Assembly (NCBI RefSeq): GCF_040546275.1
Contig: NZ_JBEPNO010000002.1
Location: 558,001 to 622,000 of the forward strand
Length of the DNA: 64,000 nucleotides
Source of the DNA: Nakamurella sp040546275
Lineage (GTDB): Bacteria > Actinomycetota > Actinomycetes > Mycobacteriales > Nakamurellaceae
Reading direction: 5' to 3'
Part shown: positions 25,371-33,420 of the stretch, one piece after another
How the letters are laid out: the number at the start of each line of letters is the position of its first letter
Position numbering within the stretch: position 1 is the first letter of the stretch
Notes under the pieces: model-generated
What the model saw: only the letters and a program-made list of their open reading frames with translations
Databases searched by the model: none
What the model was told of the DNA's origin: nothing
Translations under genes and position numbers: made by a program

Positions 25371-26213
25371 TCAACGCTTGGCGTGCCGGGACCAGAAGAA
25401 GCAGTAGATCCCGAAGGCCGCGATCCCGAGCGCCATCAGGGTGAGCAGGACCGCGCCGAAGGGCTGGTTACGCAACGTCCGCAGGGCCGCGTCGAGTCCG
25501 CCGGCCTTCGCCGGGTCGTAGGTCACAGCGGCGACCACGAACAGCACGCCGACGATGCCGAACGCGATTCCCTTGGCGCAGTAGCCGATCTGCCCTAATC
25601 GGACCGCACCGGGACCGACCGCTCCGTCGAGGTCGTCGGTGAACTTCTTCTTGAGGCCCCGGTAGGCCAGCCGCCCGCCCACGACGATGACGACGATGCC
25701 GACCGCGATGACCAGCACCTTGCCGAACGGCACGCCGAGCAGCTTGGCGGTGAGAGTCTTCTCGCTGCTGTTGCCGGACTTCCTGCCGCCGGCCGCGGTG
25801 GTCAGCGCGCTGATCCCCAGCGCCAGGTAGACGACGGCCTTGCCGGCGGACCCGAGCCGCTTGGTGACCTTCTTCTTCAGGTCCTGTTCGCCGCCATGCC
25901 CCCAGAGGGCGGTGAACAACTGCCAGAGGGTCAGGGCGAACAGTCCGACGGCCGTGATCCACAGGATCACGTCACCGACGCTGGAGCCCGCCATCTGAGC
26001 CAGCGCGCCCTGCTGCGAGGCCTCCCCGCCGCCGCCCGTCCATGCGATCTGCAACGCAATCCAGGCGATCAGCAGGTGCACGACGCCGTAGGAGGCCAGG
26101 CCGATCATCACGAGCAGACCGAACCACCTGCTCTGTTCGATCTGTTGGCCCTCGTTCTCGGCCGCGTCGGCGCCCTTGGCAGCCTTGTTCCTGACGTTGC
26201 TCGTCGCGTCCAT
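25371..26213 (-). CDS. DUF1206 membrane protein
   Basis: 280 residues with six predicted membrane helices arranged as three repeats of a two-helix unit (G-L-x-S-Y-G-V-V-H-L; G-K-A-V-V-Y-L-A-L-G; G-x-C-A-K-G-I-A-F-G-I-V-G). This is the DUF1206 pattern, function unknown. I selected the ATG at 26213 because the family begins about there. Confidence 0.85.
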   Translation of the reverse strand: MDATSNVRNKAAKGADAAENEGQQIEQSRWFGLLVMIGLASYGVVHLLIAWIALQIAWTGGGGEASQQGALAQMAGSSVGDVILWITAVGLFALTLWQLFTALWGHGGEQDLKKKVTKRLGSAGKAVVYLALGISALTTAAGGRKSGNSSEKTLTAKLLGVPFGKVLVIAVGIVVIVVGGRLAYRGLKKKFTDDLDGAVGPGAVRLGQIGYCAKGIAFGIVGVLFVVAAVTYDPAKAGGLDAALRTLRNQPFGAVLLTLMALGIAAFGIYCFFWSRHAKR

Positions 26214-26352
26214 GCGAGGTTCCCATCCTGGTCGATCGTGTGAGGTGGCTGTCGGATGCTCGACAACAGTGCCCACTGGCAGCCGTGGGAAACCCCGGTC
26301 AGCCCGGCCGCACGGACATCGGTCGGGCCCTATCGAACCCCGGAAACAGCTC

Positions 26353-26377
26353 AGGCCCCGGCTGAACCGGGGCCTGG
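26353..26377 (-). terminator. terminator of tRNA-Lys
   Basis: A perfect 10-bp stem CAGGCCCCGG/CCGGGGCCTG with loop CTGAA lies 15 nt after the tRNA on the minus strand. Confidence 0.75.
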
Positions 26378-26391
26378 AAGTCGTGCACTGT

Positions 26392-26464
<73 letters not shown>

Positions 26465-26687
26465 TGCTCGCCGTGTCCAGCGTGCGAATCAGGACTCTAC
26501 AGGCTCGGAGCCAGGCACATAAAACCAGCAGGTCACAGGCTCGTCGGGGCTGAGTCTTGCGATCACGGCGCCCTCTGGAGTGTGCCCGCCCCGACACGGT
26601 CAGGACCCGACTCCGTTGGCGGAGATCGCGATCGCGTGTTCGCAGTGGGCCGTGCGGTTCTGGTGTGTCGTCGATCCCCACCCGTGG

Positions 26688-26693
26688 TAGCTT
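26688..26693 (+). promoter_or_regulatory. trpS leader promoter (-10 element)
   Basis: TAGCTT is followed by 7 nt and the ATG of the leader peptide, so the attenuated transcript probably begins at or next to that ATG. Confidence 0.55.
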
Positions 26694-26700
26694 CCCAGCC

Positions 26701-26751
26701 ATGACGTTGACGCACCAACTCCGCCCGACGAGCTGGTGGCTGCCTGCCTGA
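26701..26751 (+). CDS. trp leader peptide (16 residues, two Trp)
   Basis: A leaderless ORF of 16 codons reading M-T-L-T-H-Q-L-R-P-T-S-W-W-L-P-A, with adjacent Trp codons at 26734-26739 and its stop at 26749-26751. It lies 127 nt before trpS, whose product charges tRNA-Trp. Two consecutive Trp codons in a 16-residue peptide directly before a hairpin set is the signature of ribosome-mediated attenuation. When Trp-tRNA is scarce the ribosome would stall here. Confidence 0.88.
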   Translation: MTLTHQLRPTSWWLPA

Positions 26752-26752
26752 C

Positions 26753-26804
26753 GGCGGCCGCGACGTCACATCCCTTCCACCCCAGGCCGCCTTCGGGCGG
26801 CCTG
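26753..26804 (+). promoter_or_regulatory. trp attenuator (antiterminator/terminator hairpins)
   Basis: The terminator is CAGGCCGCC (26783-26791), loop TTCG, GGCGGCCTG (26796-26804), a perfect 9-bp stem. The competing antiterminator pairs GGCGGCC at 26753-26759, just after the leader stop, with GGCCGCC at 26785-26791. A protector pairing of CCGCC (26721-26725, in the leader ORF) with GGCGG (26753-26757) completes the classical 1:2, 2:3, 3:4 scheme. The T-tract after the terminator is weak (TGTGGTCGTTG), as is usual in high-GC actinobacteria. Confidence 0.8.
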
Positions 26805-26878
26805 TGGTCGTTGTGCGTCAAGCACTTTCGGTCAGAGATCGTCCGGCGGCGGCTCCCAGGACAAAACCGGAGCACACC

Positions 26879-27976
26879 ATGACCACCATCCAGCTCGACT
26901 CCACCCCGCACGACGATGCCCAGAAGAACGACGCCACCTTCCGTCGTGCGGAGATGCGTTCCGCAGGACTGGAATCGGAGATCGTTCGATGTCCGGCCGC
27001 CCATCGGGTGCTGACCGGCGACCGCCCGACCGGCGATCTCCACCTGGGGCACCTTCTCGGGACGCTGGCCAATCGTGTTCGGCTGCAACGACTTGGCGTC
27101 CCGATGACGTTGGTGATCGCCGACTATCAGGTGATCACCGATCGTGACCATGCCGGGCCGCTGCGCAACCGCGTCAGGACGTTGGTCGCCGACTACCTCG
27201 CTGCCGGCGTCGATCCCGATCGGACGACGATCTTCCCGCATTCGGCGGTGCCTGCCCTCAACCAGCTCATGCTGCCGTTCCTGTCGCTGGTGACCGATGC
27301 GGAACTCCGTCGAAACCCGACGGTCAAGGCCGAGACCCAGGCGGCCGGGCGGCCTCTGGGCGGACTGCTCCTGACCTACCCGGTCCACCAGGCCGCGGAC
27401 ATCCTGTTCTGCGGCGGGACGCTGGTGCCGGTCGGACGTGACCAGCTTCCGCATCTCGAGCTGACCAGGGCGATCGCCCGGCGATTCAACGAGCGCTACG
27501 GCCCGCTGTTCGACCTGCCGGACGCCCTGCTGTCGCCGGTTCCGCTGCTGCTGGGTACCGACGGGGAGAAGATGTCGAAGTCCCGGGGCAACGCCATCGC
27601 GCTCGGCGCCGACGAGACGAGCACCGCTCGTCTGATCCGCTCCGCGAAGACGGATTGGCTGCGGCAGATCACCTTCGAGCCGGATGCGCGGCCGGAGGTG
27701 GCGTCCCTCCTGCAGATCATCGCCTCGCTGAGCGGCCGGTCTCCCGTCGACGTGGCGGCGGAGATCGGGGACGCAGGTTCAGGTGCGCTCAAGGCGCTCG
27801 CCGTCGATGTGGTGAACGACTCCCTGCGACCGCTCCGGGCCAGAAGGCGGGAATTGCTGGCCGATCCCGGCTACCTGGACGGAGTGCTGCTGGCCGGCAT
27901 CGCCGAGGCGAACGCGACGGCCAACGACACCCTCCACCGGGTGAGATCCGCGATGGGGATGGACTACTTGAGCTGA
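26879..27976 (+). CDS. trpS: tryptophanyl-tRNA synthetase
   Basis: Class I aminoacyl-tRNA synthetase, 365 residues. HIGH motif at 55-58 (H-L-G-H), KMSKS at 231-235 exact, and G-x-D-Q-x-P-H-L-E-L-T-R in the tryptophan pocket (here V-G-R-D-Q-L-P-H). The ATG at 26879 has GGAG 7-8 nt upstream. In Streptomyces the regulated, indolmycin-resistant TrpRS1 is the one controlled by attenuation. By analogy this may be an accessory enzyme alongside a constitutive TrpRS elsewhere; that is inference. Confidence 0.95.
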   Translation: MTTIQLDSTPHDDAQKNDATFRRAEMRSAGLESEIVRCPAAHRVLTGDRPTGDLHLGHLLGTLANRVRLQRLGVPMTLVIADYQVITDRDHAGPLRNRVRTLVADYLAAGVDPDRTTIFPHSAVPALNQLMLPFLSLVTDAELRRNPTVKAETQAAGRPLGGLLLTYPVHQAADILFCGGTLVPVGRDQLPHLELTRAIARRFNERYGPLFDLPDALLSPVPLLLGTDGEKMSKSRGNAIALGADETSTARLIRSAKTDWLRQITFEPDARPEVASLLQIIASLSGRSPVDVAAEIGDAGSGALKALAVDVVNDSLRPLRARRRELLADPGYLDGVLLAGIAEANATANDTLHRVRSAMGMDYLS

Positions 27977-27997
27977 CGTCGCCGCTTGCCCGCTGCA

Positions 27998-28083
27998 CCC
28001 GCCGCTTGCGTCCTGCACCCGCCGCTTGCGTCCTGCAACCCGATCGCTATAGCGAGCACTCTGCAGGACGCTAGCGGCTTCAG
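27998..28083. repeat. direct and inverted repeat cluster after trpS
   Basis: The motif ACCCGCCGCTTGCGTCCTGC occurs twice in a row (about 27998-28036). CCGCTTGCGTCCTGCA (from about 28022) is then inverted as TGCAGGACGCTAGCGG (about 28062-28077) with one mismatch. The spacer includes a perfect 12-bp palindrome, TCGCTATAGCGA. The broken end of the neighbouring deaminase pseudogene abuts this cluster. Confidence 0.7.
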
Positions 28084-28408
28084 CGGCCGGCGGCTCTGGA
28101 GGCCCGGCCCACACCGGGTACAGATCGGTGAACCAGCCGAAAAGGGTTGCGTTCTGGGAGTAACCGCGGGTGATCCACTGGTAGAGATGGTGGGTGCTGA
28201 CCAGGCCCGGGGTGGCGAGCATCCCGGTGCCGTCGATGGTCCGGTCGGCCCGGACAATCCATTCCGCCGGCGCGGGCCCGGGCCCGACTGCGGCAATCCG
28301 GGCGCCGTCCAGCACAGGTGCCCCGACCAATGCTCGTGTGCAGCAGCGTCCACGGGTCGCGACCGCGCAACCGGAGACGACAGTGACGGAGCAACTCGCG
28401 GTGGTCAT
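28080..28408 (-). pseudogene. truncated 8-oxoguanine deaminase/AtzB-like amidohydrolase (N-terminal remnant)
   Basis: About 110 residues are recognisable from the N-terminus: V-V-S-G-C-A-V-A-T, G-x-R-I-A-A-V-G-P-G-P-A-P, D-G-T-G-M-L-A-T-P-G-L-V-S-T-H-H-L-Y-Q-W, then D-L-Y-P-V-W-A. Intact members are ~450 residues and read T-H-H-H-L at the metal site; here one His is missing and the chain runs into the inverted-repeat cluster after V-W-A. So the gene is a deletion remnant with a damaged metal site. It points toward trpS on the opposite strand. Confidence 0.75.
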
Positions 28409-28563
28409 CTGGAGGGCACCTGTTCCGCAGACGGGCATCGGGCGTCCGACGACGGCATCCAGGTATTTCGTGCAGGGGATTCGGGCGTTTCCGGCAGATG
28501 ACCGCGGCAGATGACCGGGGCTGTTCGCTCAGATGGGAACCCCCAGATGGGAACCCGGAGATG

Positions 28564-28599
28564 CAGCAGGGCCCCGACGCGAACGTCGGGGCCCTGCTG
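28564..28599 (-). terminator. terminator of tRNA-His
   Basis: A perfect 16-bp stem (28564-28579 with 28584-28599) closed by a CGAA tetraloop lies 3 nt after the encoded CCA of the tRNA. This is an unusually long perfect stem. Small direct repeats (CAGATGGGAACCC, twice) lie just beyond it. Confidence 0.8.
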
Positions 28600-28602
28600 A
28601 TC

Positions 28603-28679
28603 TGGGGTGAGCGACGGGACTCGAACCCGCGACCACCGGCACCACAAGCCAGTGCTCTACCAGCTGAGCTACGCCCACC
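28603..28679 (-). tRNA. tRNA-His (anticodon GTG), CCA encoded
   Basis: The anticodon stem CTGGC/GCCGG with loop TTGTGGT gives anticodon GTG. An extra G at position -1 pairs with C73, the identity feature of tRNA-His, and CCA is encoded. The acceptor stem GGTGGGCG/CGCTCACC contains one G-U pair. Confidence 0.97.
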
Positions 28680-28935
28680 ATGTGCCGGACCGGTGAACCT
28701 TCCACCTGCCCGTCCCACCGGCTGGCCAGCGGGACGCCATAGTCTAACCGACGCTGCAGGGTGCTTCAGACTCCTTTTCCAGGCTCCTCACACCTTTGAC
28801 ACGACGTGGCGCGGCCACCTACCGTGGCGCCATTCAAGGGTCACGTGGGGGATGCCCGGCGGACTGCAGGTGGACCGTCGCGCGATCCGGCGAAACCGCC
28901 GCGCGCGGCGAGATCGGTGAAATCGGAGGGGATCG

Positions 28936-29907
28936 ATGTATCGCTCGATTCGTCTGCTTCTCGTCCTGATGCTGACCCTCGCGCCGTTGGTCCTCTCGAA
29001 CGCCTCGGCCTCGGCGGCCCAGCCGGTCTTCACCATCACCCCGGACCCGGCCACCGGAGGGGACACGGTCACGTTCAGCGGCACCCAGTGCCTGCCCACG
29101 TCGTCCGATCCGAGCGACCAGGGGCCACTGGTCTACCTCGCTGTCCAAGGCGCCGACGAGGGGTTCTCCGACGCGATCACCCCCGAACCGGATGGATCCT
29201 GGTCGTACGCGGTCGCGCTGCCCGAGGCGATCTCGACCCAACGGACCACCTTCGACGCGGTCTGCGACGGCTACACGTCCTCGTTCGCGTATGCACCGGT
29301 CACCCTCATGATCCACGGCAGCTCGGACGGGGCGTACCTGTTTCTCCCGGCCTTCGTGGACGACTGGAACCGCCCGGCGGTCTTGCAGGCGAGCAGGTCG
29401 TACGAGTTCGACGCGTTCGGGTTCCTGCCCGGCGAGGAGGTCGCCCTCGAGTTGCACAGTGACGCGGTCCGGTTGGGCACCTACGTCGTCGACGACCGCG
29501 GCGAGCTGGTCAGCAGGTTCACCCTTCCCGCCGGCACGGCGGCAGGGCACCACGAGTTGCAGTTGACAGGTTCCACCAGTGAGGTCACGGCATCCTTGCC
29601 GGTCATCGTCTCGCCCCTGCTGACCACCACATCGCCTCCGGTTTCCGCGCCGTCCACCGCGCCGTCGTCCACCGCGGTGTCGTCCTTCTCGACGTCGGGG
29701 ACGACGACCGCCTCCTCTGACGGAACCACCGTCACGGCGGGGACCACTGTGACGCTGACCAGCACGACGTCGGTGTCTGGTCCGGTGCTGGCGGCCACCG
29801 GTACTCCGGTGGCCGGGTTGGCGACGGTCGGCGCGACCCTGGCCCTGCTCGGATCCGGACTGATCCTGTCCACGTCGTTCCCCGCACGGCGGAGACGCTC
29901 CCACTGA
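28936..29907 (+). CDS. secreted Ig-like surface protein with LAXTG sorting signal
   Basis: 323 residues: signal peptide (1-30, cleavage near A-S-A-A-Q), Ig-like beta-rich domains (about 35-215), a Ser/Thr-rich stalk (215-280), then L-A-A-T-G followed by a hydrophobic segment and a basic R-R-R-R tail. L-A-x-T-G is the substrate motif of class E sortases in actinobacteria, so the protein should be covalently attached to the cell wall. No sortase gene is in the window. GGAGGGG ribosome-binding site. Confidence 0.8.
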   Translation: MYRSIRLLLVLMLTLAPLVLSNASASAAQPVFTITPDPATGGDTVTFSGTQCLPTSSDPSDQGPLVYLAVQGADEGFSDAITPEPDGSWSYAVALPEAISTQRTTFDAVCDGYTSSFAYAPVTLMIHGSSDGAYLFLPAFVDDWNRPAVLQASRSYEFDAFGFLPGEEVALELHSDAVRLGTYVVDDRGELVSRFTLPAGTAAGHHELQLTGSTSEVTASLPVIVSPLLTTTSPPVSAPSTAPSSTAVSSFSTSGTTTASSDGTTVTAGTTVTLTSTTSVSGPVLAATGTPVAGLATVGATLALLGSGLILSTSFPARRRRSH

Positions 29908-29981
29908 ACGAAGCCGTTGATGCAGCAGACCCCGCTGAGGATCCCGCGGCTCGGTCGGCCGGGGGACCCGGTCGTCGGCAA

Positions 29982-30914
29982 GTGCGGCAGCTGGCTCGCC
30001 GCTGGTTGATGGCGGGCCGCATCATTGCCGGCGCACTGTCCGTTCTGATCGTGCTCGGAGCGATCGACGTGCTGGTGGTCGGAGCACGTATCAGCCATTT
30101 CACCATCGACCACACGAGTGGGGCGCCCGGCGAGACCTGGGTGGTGGTGGGATCCGACTCCCGCGCCGACCTGCCGGCCGGCACACCGCAGGCGGCGTTC
30201 GGCACCACCGATCAGGTGGCCGGCGCCAGAGCCGATGTGGTGCTGGTCGTCCATCGCAGTCCAGACGGCCGCGTCTCCACCCTGTCGCTACCCCGAGATC
30301 TGCTGATGCACAACAGGAAGGGCCAGATCAATCGCCTGACGCTGGCCTACCAGGTCGGTCCGCAGAACTTCGTCGACAGCCTGTGCGCGACGCTCGGGAT
30401 CCCCGTCGATCACCTGGTCGTCGTTGATTTCGCGGTGTTCACCTCGATCATCGATGTGCTCGGTGGGATCACCGTTGACATCCCGAACCCGTTGCGGGAC
30501 AGCTACTCCGGCTTGGCTCTCCAGCAGGCAGGCACACAACGGCTGGACGGTGACCAGGCGCTGGCGCTGGTCCGTTCGCGTCACACCGAGGAACTGGTCG
30601 GCGGCACGTGGGTCGCGGTAGCCGACGGTGCAGCGCAGCGGACGTCCTGGGCCGGCCGGATCTTCCGCATCGTCGCGCAACGCGCCTCGTCGTCGACTAA
30701 CCCAGTACTCCTGCAACGACTGGCCTGGACTGCGACCGGCTCGACCGTCGCCGATCAGTCGACCTCGGCCGCGGATCTCGCTGAGATGGCAACCGAGATC
30801 GGAGAGGTGGTAGACGTGCCGTCAGGATCCACCAGGGGCGGTCTTGCGGTGACGGCATCTGCCGAGACCTTCACGACATTGGCTGCCGCAGGCTTCGACC
30901 GGAACTGCCACTGA
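29982..30914 (+). CDS. LytR-CpsA-Psr (LCP) family cell-wall glycopolymer ligase
   Basis: 310 residues: a membrane helix near the N-terminus, then the LCP domain. LCP enzymes transfer lipid-linked glycopolymers such as teichoic acid or arabinogalactan to peptidoglycan. Motifs seen are G-S-D-S-R-A-D, A-R-A-D-V-V-L-V-V-H with S-L-P-R-D-L, I-N-x-L-T-L-A-Y, D-x-L-G-G-I-T-V-D-I-P-N-P, and L-D-G-D-Q-A-L-A-L-V-R-S-R-H. No clear ribosome-binding site; an ATG at 30009 is the alternative start. Confidence 0.85.
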   Translation: MRQLARRWLMAGRIIAGALSVLIVLGAIDVLVVGARISHFTIDHTSGAPGETWVVVGSDSRADLPAGTPQAAFGTTDQVAGARADVVLVVHRSPDGRVSTLSLPRDLLMHNRKGQINRLTLAYQVGPQNFVDSLCATLGIPVDHLVVVDFAVFTSIIDVLGGITVDIPNPLRDSYSGLALQQAGTQRLDGDQALALVRSRHTEELVGGTWVAVADGAAQRTSWAGRIFRIVAQRASSSTNPVLLQRLAWTATGSTVADQSTSAADLAEMATEIGEVVDVPSGSTRGGLAVTASAETFTTLAAAGFDRNCH

Positions 30915-30924
30915 AACTCGTGAG

Positions 30925-31527
30925 CTAGGACTGCGCCAGCAGCTTCGCGGCGACGGCCTGGGCCTGTTCCGAACTGGGCCCGGGGGCGGCGACGAAGACG
31001 GTCTGCCGGTAGTAGGCCAGTTCTCGGACGGACTCGATGATGTCGGCGAGCGCCCGATGGGCCATGCCCTTCGCCGGCTGCGCGTAGTAGACCCGGGGGT
31101 ACCACCGACGCGAGAGTTCTTTGATGCTGGACACATCGATCATCCGGTAGTGCAGATGTCCGTCCAGCTCCGCCATGTCGCGGGCGATGAAGCCGCGGTC
31201 GGTGCCGATCGAGTTACCCGCCAGCGGAGCGGTTCTCGGCTCCGGCACGTACTGCTTGACGTAGTCCAGCACGATCTGCTGGGCCTCTTCGATGCTCACC
31301 GTCGAGGCCCGGACCTGCTCGGTCAGCCCGGACTTGGCGTGCATCTGCTCGACGACCTCCGGCATCGCGGCCAGCTGTTCGTCGGTCGCGTGGATCACCA
31401 CGTCGACGCCGTCGCCGAGGATGTTGAGCTCGCCGTCGGTGACCAGGGCGGCGATCTCGATCAGTGCATCGTTGTGCAGATCGAGTCCCGTCATCTCGCA
31501 GTCGACCCATACCAGTCTGTCGTTCAC
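30925..31527 (-). CDS. orn: oligoribonuclease
   Basis: DEDDh 3'-5' exonuclease that degrades di- to penta-ribonucleotides, including pGpG from c-di-GMP breakdown; the window also encodes an EAL protein. 200 residues with L-V-W-V-D-C-E-M-T-G (first acidic pair), N-S-I-G-T-D-R-G-F, Y-R-M-I-D-V-S and the H-R-A-L-A-D-I motif. I chose the GTG at 31527; a TAGTGT -10 element lies 8 nt upstream. It diverges from the HerA-like gene as in mycobacteria. Confidence 0.95.
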   Translation of the reverse strand: MNDRLVWVDCEMTGLDLHNDALIEIAALVTDGELNILGDGVDVVIHATDEQLAAMPEVVEQMHAKSGLTEQVRASTVSIEEAQQIVLDYVKQYVPEPRTAPLAGNSIGTDRGFIARDMAELDGHLHYRMIDVSSIKELSRRWYPRVYYAQPAKGMAHRALADIIESVRELAYYRQTVFVAAPGPSSEQAQAVAAKLLAQS

Positions 31528-31681
31528 AAGAACTGACACTAGCCCGACTCCGCGGGCGAGACGCCCACTTGGCCGAGGGCCAGGGACGAAGCCGCGGCCG
31601 AGGCCACCCGGCCGTGCTCGATCCCGCCGGATAACATCTCCGTGACCAGCCAACGGGCCGGCTGCCACGAAAGGGAAGTCA

Positions 31682-33394
31682 GTGACGACATCGACCCCGC
31701 CTGCGGCACCGGACGACGCCGCGACCCAGATCGCCCACGGCTACGCCACCACTTCGCCGTGCGTCGTGCTCGGCACGATTGTGGTCGACGGAGCGGTCCA
31801 CCCGGACGCCCAGGTCCAGATCCCGCTGGCCATGTTCAACCGCCACGGGCTTGTCGCCGGTGCGACCGGCACCGGCAAGACCAAGACGCTCCAGGTGATC
31901 GCCGAGCAACTGTCGGCTGCCGGCGTACCGGTCCTGATACCGGACATCAAAGGCGACCTGACCGGCATGGTCACGCCGGGTGCCCCCAACGATCGGATCA
32001 CCCAGCGCGCCGCCGACACCGGCGACCACTGGACGGCGACCGGATTCCCGGTCGAGTACCTGACACTGGCCGGGCAGGGGACCGGCGTTCCGATCCGGGC
32101 GACCATCGATTCGTTCGGTCCGATTCTGCTGTCGAAGGTGTTGGGGCTCAACGACACCCAGGAGTCCACCCTGGGGCTGATCTTCCACTTCGCGGACCAG
32201 AAGAACCTCCCACTGCTGGACATCAAGGACCTGCGGTCGGTGATCGGACACCTCACCAGCGCCGAGGGCAAGGCCGATCTGAAAGAGCTCGGCGGCGTGT
32301 CCTCCTCCACCGCCGGGGTGATCCTCCGCGCCGTCACCAATCTCGAGGCGCAGGGCGGCGACGTCTTCTTCGGCGAGCCCCAGCTGGACGTCAGCGATCT
32401 GCTGCGCACCGCGCCGGACGGGCGCGGCGTCATCTCGCTGCTCGAGACGGCCGACCTGCAGTCCCGGCCGGAACTGTTCTCGACGTTCCTGATGTGGCTG
32501 CTGGCCGAGCTTTTCGAGGATCTGCCGGAGGTCGGCGACCTGGACAAGCCGAAGCTTGTCTTCCTCTTCGACGAGGCCCACCTGCTGTTCGCCGACGCGT
32601 CGAAGGCCTTCGGACAGGCCGTCCAGCAGACGGTGAAGCTGATCCGCTCCAAGGGTGTCGGGGTGTTCTTCTGCAGCCAGTTGCCCACCGACCTGCCGGG
32701 TCCGGTGCTCTCGCAGCTCGGGGCGCGGATCCAGCACGCGCTGCGGGCGTTCACCCCTGACGACCAGAAGGCGCTCTCGCAGACCGTTCGGACGTACCCG
32801 ACGAGCAAGATCTACGACCTCGAATCGGCACTGACCAGCCTGGCCACCGGCGAGGCGATCGTCACCGTCCTGAGCGAGACCGGAGCCCCCACTCCGGTGG
32901 CCTGGACCAGGGTGCGCGCGCCACGCTCGCTGATGGGCCCGGCCGATCCGGCGGCGGTCACCGCCGCTGTTGCCGGGTCGTCGCTGCAGGCGAAGTACGG
33001 CCAGGCGATCGACCGGGAGTCCGCCTACGAACTGCTCACCGGTCGGCTGGCCGGTCCCGCGGCGCCCGCCGGCAGTCCGGCCCCGGCGAACGCTCCGGCG
33101 GCGACCGTCCCGGCGCCGCCGGCCCAGTACGAGTCGCTGCCGCCGGTGTCCGGCGGCTTCGAGGTCCCGCAGCCGTACGATCCTCCGCCCTCGAACCAAG
33201 ACGACGATTCCGCCACCATCACCGGCACCGCTTCGGCGCCGCAATCATCTGGATCCCCTGCTGGCGGAGGGTTTCTCGGCGACGTGATGGGCAGCCCGGT
33301 GGTCAAGTCGTTCATGAGGTCGTTGGGCACCTCGCTCGGGGGCGCCCTCGGCCGGTCGGTGTTCGGCACCCGCACCCGGAGTCGGCGCCGCTGA
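31682..33394 (+). CDS. HerA/YjgR-like DUF853 ATPase
   Basis: 570 residues. Walker A G60-A-T-G-T-G-K66-T, D-I-K-G-D-L-x-G-M, Walker B V-F-L-F-D-E-A-H, and the HerA-type R-x-G-G region. The C-terminal ~120 residues are Pro/Ala-rich followed by a Gly-rich basic tail (G-G-A-L-G-R-S-V-F-G-T). Members are hexameric P-loop ATPases of the HerA/FtsK superfamily with uncertain roles, perhaps DNA translocation. GTG start with GGGAAG upstream. Confidence 0.88.
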   Translation: MTTSTPPAAPDDAATQIAHGYATTSPCVVLGTIVVDGAVHPDAQVQIPLAMFNRHGLVAGATGTGKTKTLQVIAEQLSAAGVPVLIPDIKGDLTGMVTPGAPNDRITQRAADTGDHWTATGFPVEYLTLAGQGTGVPIRATIDSFGPILLSKVLGLNDTQESTLGLIFHFADQKNLPLLDIKDLRSVIGHLTSAEGKADLKELGGVSSSTAGVILRAVTNLEAQGGDVFFGEPQLDVSDLLRTAPDGRGVISLLETADLQSRPELFSTFLMWLLAELFEDLPEVGDLDKPKLVFLFDEAHLLFADASKAFGQAVQQTVKLIRSKGVGVFFCSQLPTDLPGPVLSQLGARIQHALRAFTPDDQKALSQTVRTYPTSKIYDLESALTSLATGEAIVTVLSETGAPTPVAWTRVRAPRSLMGPADPAAVTAAVAGSSLQAKYGQAIDRESAYELLTGRLAGPAAPAGSPAPANAPAATVPAPPAQYESLPPVSGGFEVPQPYDPPPSNQDDDSATITGTASAPQSSGSPAGGGFLGDVMGSPVVKSFMRSLGTSLGGALGRSVFGTRTRSRRR

Positions 33395-33420
33395 CGACCG
33401 CCGGCCGCGAAGCCAAAGGC

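Noticed and set aside
27779..28079. Continuation of the deaminase remnant toward trpS
   Set aside because: The frame stays open but runs through the repeat cluster and antisense trpS with no amidohydrolase similarity.
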